From an uncultured Bacteroidales bacterium (GTDB taxonomy: Bacteria > Bacteroidota > Bacteroidia > Bacteroidales > UBA932), in contig UQWT01000016.1 in NCBI GenBank assembly GCA_900544815.1, forward strand, positions 1 to 38,815: a DNA stretch of 38,815 nt, in the 5' to 3' direction. How positions within the stretch are numbered: position 1 is the stretch's first letter; every line of letters starts with the position of its first letter. The notes beneath the pieces are model-generated. The model was given only the letters and a program-made list of their open reading frames with translations, was not told the origin of the DNA and did not search any database. Made by a program: the position numbers and the translations under genes. Of this stretch, positions 1 through 6,436 are shown piece by piece.

Positions 1-84
1 CCTCTCTGAAAAATAAATGTTTTTATTGCTTATTATCCGCACCCAAAAAGTTGCATTTATAAGTTGAACTCAAGTTTTTTTACT

Positions 85-303
85 CTATTCTTGTTTTGGA
101 CTTGCTTCATACCACTCTTTACCGCAGTCTCTGCAAAAAACCCAACAGCCCTCTTTTCCATCTGGATGATAGTGATTAGTCTCACGACTTCCACAAACCG
201 GACATTTCAAGACACACTTAGTAGCATAAGCTGCAATCGCTCCACAACATAATGAAAGTGCCACAACAATAACAAATGTTAATTTCCCAAATTTGTTTTT
301 CAT
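85..303 (-). CDS. Small secreted or membrane-anchored zinc-ribbon protein (paralogue 1 of 3)
   Basis: A 72-residue protein with a basic N-terminus (MKNKFGK) and a hydrophobic segment at about residues 8-26, either a signal peptide or a single membrane anchor. Two CxxC knuckles follow: CPVCG near residue 34 and CRDCGKEW near residue 57, which together look like a zinc ribbon exposed outside the cytoplasm. It is the last of three tandem genes of the same design on this strand, separated from the next one upstream by about 30 bases. I do not recognise the family. Metal binding is inferred from the cysteine spacing. The gene ends close to the window edge and nothing is recognisable in bases 1-84. 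Confidence 0.7.
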   Translation of the reverse strand: MKNKFGKLTFVIVVALSLCCGAIAAYATKCVLKCPVCGSRETNHYHPDGKEGCWVFCRDCGKEWYEASPKQE

Positions 304-333
304 AATAAATGATTTTTAAAAGTTAATAAAAAA

Positions 334-591
334 TTAATACTTAGGTTTTTCTATAACACCCTCCCAACTATTACCACAGTATCTGCATACAGCATGATAT
401 GCATCTCTATCATTCTTGTCAAGATGAAAATGATAGACATCATCTATATTTCCACACACATCACACTGCAAAGGATACGCATCTACAGCGGAACAATGTA
501 CGCAAGGATTTGAGTATGCTATAGCTATTCCGCCACTGACTAATATTAGTAATAATACTACTAATACCTTTTTCTTTAATTTCTTTTTCAT
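334..591 (-). CDS. Small secreted or membrane-anchored zinc-ribbon protein (paralogue 2 of 3)
   Basis: An 85-residue protein with a very lysine-rich start (MKKKLKKK) followed by a hydrophobic stretch to about residue 26, as in a signal peptide or N-terminal anchor. The rest has an extra CVHC pair, then CDVCG, a His-containing linker (YHFH) and CRYCGNSW. The CxxCG...CxxCxxxW layout and the histidines between the knuckles match the two neighbouring genes, so the three probably arose by tandem duplication. The gap to each neighbour is about 30 bases, consistent with one transcript. Function unknown; zinc binding is inferred from the motif only. Confidence 0.7.
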   Translation of the reverse strand: MKKKLKKKVLVVLLLILVSGGIAIAYSNPCVHCSAVDAYPLQCDVCGNIDDVYHFHLDKNDRDAYHAVCRYCGNSWEGVIEKPKY

Positions 592-621
592 AGTAAAAAT
601 TTAATTAAAAATATATTGCAA

Positions 622-831
622 TTACTGCGGGATTATAGATGAAGTATAGCCATTCCATTCGTAATCACAGGATTTGCAGATAGCATAATACTCAGTACTA
701 TTAGGACTGCTATGAATATGAATAACATTATCACCGCCACACATTGGGCAAAATTTCTCACATTCACAATCTGTTGCATGGATAGCAAATAAGCCACCAC
801 ATACAAGTAATAATGAAATTGCAAGTGGCAA
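622..831 (-). CDS. Small zinc-ribbon protein (paralogue 3 of 3), start uncertain
   Basis: As an open frame this starts with TTG at 831 and gives 69 residues: a hydrophobic segment, then CPMCGG and CKSCDYEW in the same layout as the two downstream paralogues. The TTG start leaves no positively charged n-region. In-frame sequence just upstream reads WKRFKRIL, a typical signal-peptide start, but has no start codon. An ATG at 853-851 lies one base out of frame and stops after four codons. A single extra A in the AAAA run next to that ATG would explain this, so the gene may be frameshifted or the base may be a sequencing error. It is first in the triplet after the promoter at 981-1011. Confidence 0.55.
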   Translation of the reverse strand: MPLAISLLLVCGGLFAIHATDCECEKFCPMCGGDNVIHIHSSPNSTEYYAICKSCDYEWNGYTSSIIPQ

Positions 832-980
832 AATTCTTTTAAATCTTTTCCATAAAAATAAGTTTTAGTGTTAATAATTGATTAATAAATAGAAACTCAA
901 TAAAATAATGAGTGTGCCAGATAGGTTTTAGTATTTTTTTCGTAAAAGCGTTTTTTCATAGAATTAAGTTTTATTAAGAG

Positions 981-1011
981 CGAAGATAATAAAATATTTT
1001 TTTATTGCAAA
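981..1011 (-). promoter_or_regulatory. Promoter of the zinc-ribbon operon
   Basis: On the - strand TTTG (1011-1008), 19 bases, then TATCTTCG (988-981) fits the Bacteroidetes -33/-7 consensus with one mismatch in the -7 box. Transcription would begin near 974 and leave a leader of about 120 bases before the ATG at 853. The rest of the 854-1144 gap is AT-rich with nothing else recognised. Confidence 0.5.
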
Positions 1012-1144
1012 TACATTTTACATGTATTAATTAAAAATTTAAAAATTATTTGAACACATCCTAAGATAAGTGTATATGAATAACTCACGCTGCAACATTT
1101 CTCTATAGTCTGCAACACATTTGGTATAACGCCTATATATAATA

Positions 1145-1175
1145 TTGCATTCTGCTGTCAAAATATATATATTTG
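1145..1175 (+). promoter_or_regulatory. Promoter of the RelB/PIN/CAT operon
   Basis: TTG (1145-1147), 20 bases, then TATATTTG (1168-1175) is a good Bacteroidetes promoter. The -7 box covers the TTG at 1173 that would otherwise extend the first gene, so translation must begin downstream, at the ATG at 1200. That leaves a leader of roughly 17-20 bases. Confidence 0.6.
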
Positions 1176-1199
1176 CACGGAAAGAAACACATACTTAAT

Positions 1200-1496
1200 A
1201 TGGGACAGACATCTATTACAATTAGAATAGACTCAAATATCAAACAGCAGTTTGATGCTTTATGTCAGGATTTCGGGATGAGTGCCAATACAGCATTCAA
1301 TATTTTTGCACGTTCAGTAGTTAAAAATAGAAAGATTCCATTTGATATTAAGGCAGACTCAAAAGAAGATATCGCAAAAAAAGCACAAGAAGCAATTCTT
1401 CAAATGCGTGCCATATCCGATGCCAACGGGAATTCTAATATGACTCTTGAAGAAATTAATGCAGAAATCTATGCCACACGCGCTAAAGAGAAATAG
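1200..1496 (+). CDS. RelB/DinJ-family antitoxin
   Basis: A 98-residue ribbon-helix-helix antitoxin. The N-terminal strand TSITIRIDSNIKQQFD followed by GMSANTAFNIFARSVV is typical of RelB/DinJ. The C-terminal half, which ends with LEEINAEIYATR, should wrap the toxin. I chose ATG 1200 because the -7 promoter box covers the longer TTG start at 1173. Family knowledge: such proteins dimerise, repress their own promoter and neutralise the toxin encoded next. The PIN gene follows after 5 bases. RelB/DinJ proteins usually pair with RelE/YafQ-fold toxins, so a PIN partner is less usual. Confidence 0.8.
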   Translation: MGQTSITIRIDSNIKQQFDALCQDFGMSANTAFNIFARSVVKNRKIPFDIKADSKEDIAKKAQEAILQMRAISDANGNSNMTLEEINAEIYATRAKEK

Positions 1497-1501
1497 CCCA
1501 A

Positions 1502-1933
1502 ATGAAACAGTATTACGCAGTTATTGATACCAATGTCATAGTATCAGCACTAATATCATCTCTCAAGAATAAGGCGTCTGCACCTGCACAGATATTAGAT
1601 TTTGCATTAAACACGACAATAACCCCAATCTATAACGAGGAGATTATTAAAGAATATAAAGATGTCCTGTCCCGCAAAAAATTTGGGTTTCCAAAAGAGA
1701 CTGTTGACACTTTGATAAATGCTATAATTACATTAGGCATATACTCAGACAAGATTATTGCCGATGCTGTTTGCAATGACCCTAAGGATGTAGTATTCTA
1801 TGAAGTCACACTTTCTGTTTCTGAAGCATACCTTATAACCGGGAATATTAAAGATTTTCTACTAAAACCGTTTATCGTAACGCCTGCAAAAATGTTAGAT
1901 ATAATTTTAACGACAAATCAAATAAAAAAATGA
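1502..1933 (+). CDS. PIN-domain toxin (COG1569-type)
   Basis: A 143-residue single PIN domain. The first acidic residue is in VIDTNVIVSAL (Asp9), further acidic positions are in IYNEEIIKEY and CNDPKDVVFYE, and the late motif is LITGNIKDF. The TGN form, in place of TGD, is what I recall for COG1569 PIN toxins. PIN toxins are Mg-dependent ribonucleases that cleave tRNA, rRNA or mRNA; the target cannot be read from sequence. The gene lies 5 bases after a RelB-like antitoxin and its TGA overlaps the ATG of the CAT-like gene, so three proteins appear to be co-translated. Confidence 0.8.
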   Translation: MKQYYAVIDTNVIVSALISSLKNKASAPAQILDFALNTTITPIYNEEIIKEYKDVLSRKKFGFPKETVDTLINAIITLGIYSDKIIADAVCNDPKDVVFYEVTLSVSEAYLITGNIKDFLLKPFIVTPAKMLDIILTTNQIKK

Positions 1934-2568
1934 GAGAGGTTAATCCAAAAGATACAGCACGTGCTGAGGCTTTTGAGTTGTGGATGAAATCGCCAATGCC
2001 AATGGTAACTTTAACCAAAACAATGAATATAAGCAGATTGCTAAGGCTATCAAAAAAGAGAGATTTAAAGTTGAATATGCTTATGGCTTGGTGTATTGGT
2101 AGAGCCGCAAAACAGGTAAAAGAGTTTTATATGTTGCCTGTTGGAGACAAATTAGTAGAATATGATAAGTTAGCCATTGATGTAATTGTTCACAACAACA
2201 GAGGCAATATCTCCTTTTGCAATATACCACTCAAAGATAATATAGCCGAATTTAACAATGAATATCTGCGCCTTACAAAAGAGGCAGCCATTACATGTGA
2301 GGGCAACACCATAGAGGATGCAATGGTTATAGGGACTTCCGCTCTTGTACAGACGGAGTTAGACTGTATTGTAAATCAATATACAGAGCTATTCCGCAAC
2401 CCTATAGTTATGTGGGGAAAATATCGCAAAGGGTTTTGGCGCACCACATTACCGGTATCTTTCCAATTCCATCATGTCCAGATGGATGGCATGCATGCCG
2501 CAACATTCCTCCAGACTCTGCAACAAGAGATGTATAACATATATCGCAACGCAAAGAGAAAGCTATAG
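1930..2568 (+). CDS. CatA-like (chloramphenicol acetyltransferase fold) O-acetyltransferase
   Basis: A 212-residue protein that fits the CAT trimer fold along its whole length. The catalytic motif HHVQMDG lies at residues 181-187, with His182 and Asp186 matching the CAT His195/Asp199 pair. CAT enzymes move acetyl from acetyl-CoA to a hydroxyl, classically on chloramphenicol. Divergent CatA-like proteins are common in Bacteroidales and most are not proven resistance genes, so resistance should not be assumed. The ATG overlaps the PIN stop codon (ATGA, 1930-1933), so it belongs to the toxin-antitoxin operon. It converges on hicB with a 33-base gap. Confidence 0.8.
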   Translation: MREVNPKDTARAEAFELWMKSPMPMVTLTKTMNISRLLRLSKKRDLKLNMLMAWCIGRAAKQVKEFYMLPVGDKLVEYDKLAIDVIVHNNRGNISFCNIPLKDNIAEFNNEYLRLTKEAAITCEGNTIEDAMVIGTSALVQTELDCIVNQYTELFRNPIVMWGKYRKGFWRTTLPVSFQFHHVQMDGMHAATFLQTLQQEMYNIYRNAKRKL

Positions 2569-2601
2569 GTTGCAAATAGGATGTTTTGCAGCATTCTCAA
2601 T

Positions 2602-2943
2602 TCATAAAAAAAGAGCATCTACCTCTTTATCAAGGGCTTTTTTAATGAACGAATTTATAGACACCCCTCTTTGAGAGGCGAGATATGCTATTCGCGAATG
2701 TGTCTGAGGAGATATTCTGATATTAAGAGTACCGGTATAACTTTTGTGCGCAGGTATGCCGGATGCTTCACAATATGAAATATAATCATCAACTGCATTA
2801 TGAAATGAATCTTTTAACTCTTCAACACTTTCACCTTCAAAATTAACCAAGCCATCAATTCCCTCTATTTTTCCAAAAAAGATGTTATCTTTTTCGCTAA
2901 ATGAAACAGTTCCAATGTAGCCCTTGTATGTAATCGTGTTCAT
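2602..2943 (-). CDS. hicB: HicB-family antitoxin
   Basis: A 113-residue two-domain antitoxin. The N-terminal HicB partial-RNase-H-like fold runs from GYIGTVSFSEKDNIFFGKI to about residue 60 (EGESVEELKDSFHNAVDDYI). The C-terminal ribbon-helix-helix is TLNIRISPQTHSRIAYLAS...SINSFIKKALDKEV. Family role: it sequesters HicA and represses the shared promoter through the ribbon-helix-helix. It lies 9 bases downstream of hicA, and the toxin-first order is normal for hicAB. Confidence 0.85.
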   Translation of the reverse strand: MNTITYKGYIGTVSFSEKDNIFFGKIEGIDGLVNFEGESVEELKDSFHNAVDDYISYCEASGIPAHKSYTGTLNIRISPQTHSRIAYLASQRGVSINSFIKKALDKEVDALFL

Positions 2944-2952
2944 AATATAAAA

Positions 2953-3207
2953 TTAAATTAACCCTAATTCAGATAAATAATCTAACACCTGCTTCATTGC
3001 ATAAGATTTTACAACATTTTTAGGATGAGGTTTGTGCAACATTATCGGAGCTTTATCTTTACATATAAATATAAATCTAGACCCCGAAGTCTTGTCTTTA
3101 TTATAAATATTATATCCAAAGAACCCCAACAGTTTTATCATTTCATCAAATGTAAAATCAGTTGGTTGTCTCTTAAATCTCTCTATCAACTTCTCCTTAG
3201 TCCCCAT
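2953..3207 (-). CDS. hicA: HicA-family mRNA interferase toxin
   Basis: An 84-residue HicA toxin with the small dsRBD-like fold. It begins MGTKEKLIERFKRQPTDFTF and has GSRFIF where many HicA proteins have GSH, followed by IMLHKPHPKNVVKSYAMKQV. The GSR variant with two His residues in the LHKPHP segment is, as I recall, the common Bacteroidetes subgroup and is probably not an inactivating change. Family role: ribosome-independent mRNA cleavage that stops growth when HicB is lost. It has its own promoter with a leader of only about 10 bases. Confidence 0.82.
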   Translation of the reverse strand: MGTKEKLIERFKRQPTDFTFDEMIKLLGFFGYNIYNKDKTSGSRFIFICKDKAPIMLHKPHPKNVVKSYAMKQVLDYLSELGLI

Positions 3208-3223
3208 CTCTAATATTTTTGAA

Positions 3224-3254
3224 CAAATGTAACTATTATTTAGTGACAGTGCAA
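3224..3254 (-). promoter_or_regulatory. hicAB promoter
   Basis: On the - strand TTG (3254-3252), 20 bases, then TACATTTG (3231-3224), a full match to the Bacteroidetes -7 box. The predicted start site near 3217 is only about 10 bases before the hicA ATG at 3207, so HicB bound here would block both RNA polymerase and the start region. Confidence 0.6.
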
Positions 3255-3316
3255 TAATTTAATAGATGCTTTTCTTAAAATTCGCTTCATATACAACTTA
3301 ATGAACACTGCTCAGA

Positions 3317-3398
3317 GGCCTTCGCTTATTTAAGTTTGCTTCCGCAAACATGCTTTGCTTCGCAAAGGATTACGCCTGTTTAAATAGCCTGCAAGGCC
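3317..3398. repeat. Imperfect hairpin element 1
   Basis: The outer arms GGCCTT...TTATTTAAG and GTTTAAATAGCC...AAGGCC pair imperfectly. They enclose two small perfect hairpins, TTTGC/GCAAA and CTTTGC/GCAAAG, around 3337-3367. It lies between the hicAB promoter and the tRNA, in DNA with no open frame. It may be a decayed mobile palindrome or a termination structure; no function is proven. Confidence 0.45.
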
Positions 3399-3407
3399 AC
3401 AACCATG

Positions 3408-3533
3408 CTTTTTTCAAATAGCGCTCAAGTTACAACTAACTAAATGCGAGACAACCGCAGCGTACTGAAGTACGTGAGGATTGGCGAGTCATGAAAGTTA
3501 GGAAGTAAATTGGGATGCTATTTGAAAAAAAAG
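3408..3533. repeat. Large inverted-repeat element next to tRNA-Leu
   Basis: The arms CTTTTTTCAAATAGC (3408-3422) and GCTATTTGAAAAAAAAG (3517-3533) are nearly perfect inverted copies. The interior has a GTAC-TGAA-GTAC hairpin (3462-3473) followed by GTGAGGATTGGCGAG. The right arm abuts the 3' end of the tRNA gene. Read from the tRNA, its T-run plus the hairpin could serve as terminator. A similar core lies at 7861-7897. Confidence 0.55.
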
Positions 3534-3617
3534 TGCCCGGAACAAGACTCGAACTTGCACAGACTTACGTCCACTAGTCCCTGAAACTAGCGTGTCTACC
3601 GATTTCACCATCCGGGC
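3534..3617 (-). tRNA. tRNA-Leu (anticodon CAG)
   Basis: An 84-base class II tRNA on the - strand. The acceptor GCCCGGA pairs with TCCGGGC, the discriminator is A, and no CCA is encoded (CTT follows). The D-arm has GGTGAAATCGGTAGACAC, the anticodon stem CTAGT/ACTAG holds loop TTCAGGG with anticodon CAG, there is a long variable arm, and the T-loop is GTTCGAGTC. It reads leucine CUG codons. It separates an accessory region (1-3300) from core genes, and tRNA genes are common insertion targets, but I saw no second copy of its 3' end in the window. Confidence 0.95.
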
Positions 3618-3849
3618 TTAACGTTTAACGCTTGGGGTTGCAAATATAATAATTATATGGTAAGTAATTACATTTTTACATGTTTTAATGCAATAACTTT
3701 TTTGTTACATTCATAAATTGGCAACAGGAATAAAGCTAACTAATTTGTTATAAATTTTACAATTAATTATAAACCAAAGCATTATAACACAGTATCACCA
3801 AATACCTCTAACAATAATAAAAATGGATATTTTGTCGGGAAGAAAAATA

Positions 3850-6210
3850 TTAAAATGGATAGCCTACGCCAAATTGGATACCATAATTGTTCTTTTTGAA
3901 CCAATTTCCCGGACCATTCCAAGAGTTGTATTCGGGATCATAGGTTTTAAAACCCATGTCGAGACGTAGGAGAACAAACTCAAGATCGAACCTTAAGCCA
4001 ATTCCACAGTCAAAGGCAAGATGCTTATAGAAATTGTTAAATCTGAACAGGCCTTTGTTAAAGTTGGCTGTCGCATAGTCTCCTTTGCCTACTCCTGATA
4101 TCTTGGAGATGTCTGTTAATCCTAATGTATTTGATTCGCTCTTGGAATGCTTTAGATTCCAGATGTTGCCAATGTCTATGAATATAGCGCCGTCAAACAT
4201 CCAGAATAGTGGAAAACGGTATTCCAAATTGGCTTCCAAGTGAAGCTCACCTGTCTGATTTGGAAGAGACCATGTCGTATCTCGTTGCGCATAACCCGGG
4301 CCAACGGTTCTTGCCTGCCATGCCCTAAGGCTGTTTGCACCTCCGGCCCAGAAGAGCTTTTCAAAGGGGAGGACATCTGAATTGCCATATCCTGTTCCAA
4401 TGCCAACCATGGCTCTGGCGGCTATAGCATGATCTCTGTTATCTCCGAATTTCCACGTATATACGGCAGAGATCTCCTCGCGTGCATATTGTGCATATGG
4501 AGTATTCCAGAATTTCCGTTCGTTATTGCTGTTCTTCTCCATAAGGCCGTTGAAGAGGCTCATTACATTGCCGGCTATATCTGTCTGAGTTCTGAAATAG
4601 AAATAGCTTTTGGTGTTATCGCCATCAGGATTGGTGGTATAATAAAATGTAAATCCAAGCCCAAGGTCAAAGTGGTTCTGGTATGAGTTCTTAAGGAACG
4701 GATTATCCAACCCCTCTAAAAAAGATTGTTTTACTTTGGAGAGGTTAACTATATTCAACTGTATAGGGTTAAGCGTATAGAAGTAACTCCTGTGCACATT
4801 CCATGTATAACCTATTGTGGATGAGATGATATTCCTTGTATACTCCGGGCGTTCCTGAAAGCTGTAAGAGAGTGAAAAGGCCGTTCTGGGCAGGGTGCTA
4901 CCTCTAAAAAACCTGTTTGGCAAGCCTACGAAATTTGGTATGCTCAATGAGGTGGAGACTCCAAATTCTGTAGATCTTGTTTTCTTTCCAACCCAATACT
5001 GGAAATCTCCCATAAAGCTTATGTTGAAAAGTTCTCCCCCTTTAAAGAGGTTTTTGTGATAATATGATATTGATGGCGAGATACCTAAAAGAGCATTGGA
5101 ATTTGTTGAAGCATTAAGGCCTATCTTGTAGCCTTGCTGCTGTGATGCAACAAGTTTTATATTGGTATTTACTCTGTTGCTGTCTATCTCGTCTACCTGA
5201 ATATTTACAGCACTGAACATCCCAAAGTTGGAAAATCTGCTATATGTATTGGCTATTGTCTGTTCATCATATACAGTACCCGGCTTTACTGTATTAAGAC
5301 GCGATACTACTTTCCTATGGATGAAGGGCTTACCTTTATATATTATATTTATCCCCCTAAAATTTGCTGTGTCTGACTTTAAAGCAGTTACAATGCCGTC
5401 ATATCCTGAATTGTTGCGCACAAGTTCAATATTCACCGAATCGATTGAGTAAACGTTGTGCGGTTTTGCAGATGCCGGCGACTCGTTTCTTGTATAATTA
5501 TCGATTGTTACAAACAGATCCGCTGTGCCATTACCTTTGAGGGTATCTGCCTTAAAGAAAAAGTAATTGCCTGTAAATCCGTAATATCCTGCATTTCTAA
5601 ATAATTGGGAAGCCCTCTCCGCCTCTTTTTCCAAAACCTTTACCGAAAGATAGCTGCCTTTTTTAAGGTATGTGTTATGGTTAACATCATTGTAAAACAG
5701 GTTTACTATGGATGTATCAACAATATCATAGCTTATTGAGTCTATCCGGTACCTCTTTCCAAGTCTGACTTTATAGTAGGCTATAGATTTTTTGTTCTTT
5801 GTAATAATGGAATCTTGCACATGTGAGCCATAAAAGCCCCTGTTTATCAAATAATTATTAATATTATTCAAGGAACTTGCTGTCATTGCGGTATCGTAAA
5901 TGACAGGAGCCTGTCCTATTTTCTTTATAAATCTGTCCCATCCTTTGCCCTTACCGTTGCTCCAGTTGTAAACATTCAGGAACGGATTCCAGCCAAAGAT
6001 AAAATATGTATTTGGTTTCTGTTTTATGTACGACAAGATCTCAGCGGCCGAGATATCTGCATTTGGAAATTCTTTCAGATTCTCCACCTCTACTCTGTTT
6101 GCAACCAACCTGCTTTGCCCTTCGGGTATAACCTTTGTAGTGCTGCAACCCCAGGCCATTGCAAGCAAAGAGATGAATGATAAGTATATAGAGTAAATAT
6201 GTCTATTCAT
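3850..6210 (-). CDS. tamL: TamL, BamA/TamA-family outer-membrane assembly lipoprotein
   Basis: A 786-residue outer-membrane protein of the Omp85 superfamily. It has a lipoprotein signal with lipobox MAWGC (Cys22), an N-terminal part with POTRA-like repeats (about 30-370), and a C-terminal 16-strand barrel that ends with aromatic residues (QFGVGYPF), as in D15/BamA proteins. The barrel includes the segment WAGGANSLRAW..GPG. In Bacteroidota a lipidated TamA homologue is called TamL and is thought to act with TamB in outer-membrane protein or lipid transport. No tamB is present in the window. The gene is flanked by 14-bp inverted copies of the dispersed word TTGTCGGGAAG (3829-3842 and 6223-6236). 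Confidence 0.85.
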   Translation of the reverse strand: MNRHIYSIYLSFISLLAMAWGCSTTKVIPEGQSRLVANRVEVENLKEFPNADISAAEILSYIKQKPNTYFIFGWNPFLNVYNWSNGKGKGWDRFIKKIGQAPVIYDTAMTASSLNNINNYLINRGFYGSHVQDSIITKNKKSIAYYKVRLGKRYRIDSISYDIVDTSIVNLFYNDVNHNTYLKKGSYLSVKVLEKEAERASQLFRNAGYYGFTGNYFFFKADTLKGNGTADLFVTIDNYTRNESPASAKPHNVYSIDSVNIELVRNNSGYDGIVTALKSDTANFRGINIIYKGKPFIHRKVVSRLNTVKPGTVYDEQTIANTYSRFSNFGMFSAVNIQVDEIDSNRVNTNIKLVASQQQGYKIGLNASTNSNALLGISPSISYYHKNLFKGGELFNISFMGDFQYWVGKKTRSTEFGVSTSLSIPNFVGLPNRFFRGSTLPRTAFSLSYSFQERPEYTRNIISSTIGYTWNVHRSYFYTLNPIQLNIVNLSKVKQSFLEGLDNPFLKNSYQNHFDLGLGFTFYYTTNPDGDNTKSYFYFRTQTDIAGNVMSLFNGLMEKNSNNERKFWNTPYAQYAREEISAVYTWKFGDNRDHAIAARAMVGIGTGYGNSDVLPFEKLFWAGGANSLRAWQARTVGPGYAQRDTTWSLPNQTGELHLEANLEYRFPLFWMFDGAIFIDIGNIWNLKHSKSESNTLGLTDISKISGVGKGDYATANFNKGLFRFNNFYKHLAFDCGIGLRFDLEFVLLRLDMGFKTYDPEYNSWNGPGNWFKKNNYGIQFGVGYPF

Positions 6211-6357
6211 AATTAAATTCTGCTTCCCGACAAAATGGAACTGTCATGTCTACAACAATAAAATCCTTAAAGAGTTTGTCGGGAATAAAATAATGACAAA
6301 AATAAAAAAATTAAAACAGCTTTTTAAATAATACAGAGCATTATATAACAAAAAATG

Positions 6358-6365
6358 TATATTTG
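6358..6365 (+). promoter_or_regulatory. -7 box upstream of the PLP decarboxylase
   Basis: TATATTTG is an exact TAnnTTTG match 72 bases before the ATG at 6437. No clear TTG lies at the expected -33 distance, so only the -7 element is claimed. Confidence 0.4.
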
Positions 6366-6436
6366 CAGCCAATTTAAGAATCCGACTAACGCAGATTGCA
6401 AATTATCTGTTAAAGTAAGTTAACTACATTTAAAAA

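Noticed and set aside
1173..1199. Longer RelB-like protein from TTG 1173
   Set aside because: The TTG lies inside the -7 promoter box, so the transcript would not contain it.
1930..2568. Chloramphenicol resistance gene
   Set aside because: Catalytic residues are present, but divergent CAT-like proteins in Bacteroidales are mostly uncharacterised and resistance cannot be claimed from the motif.
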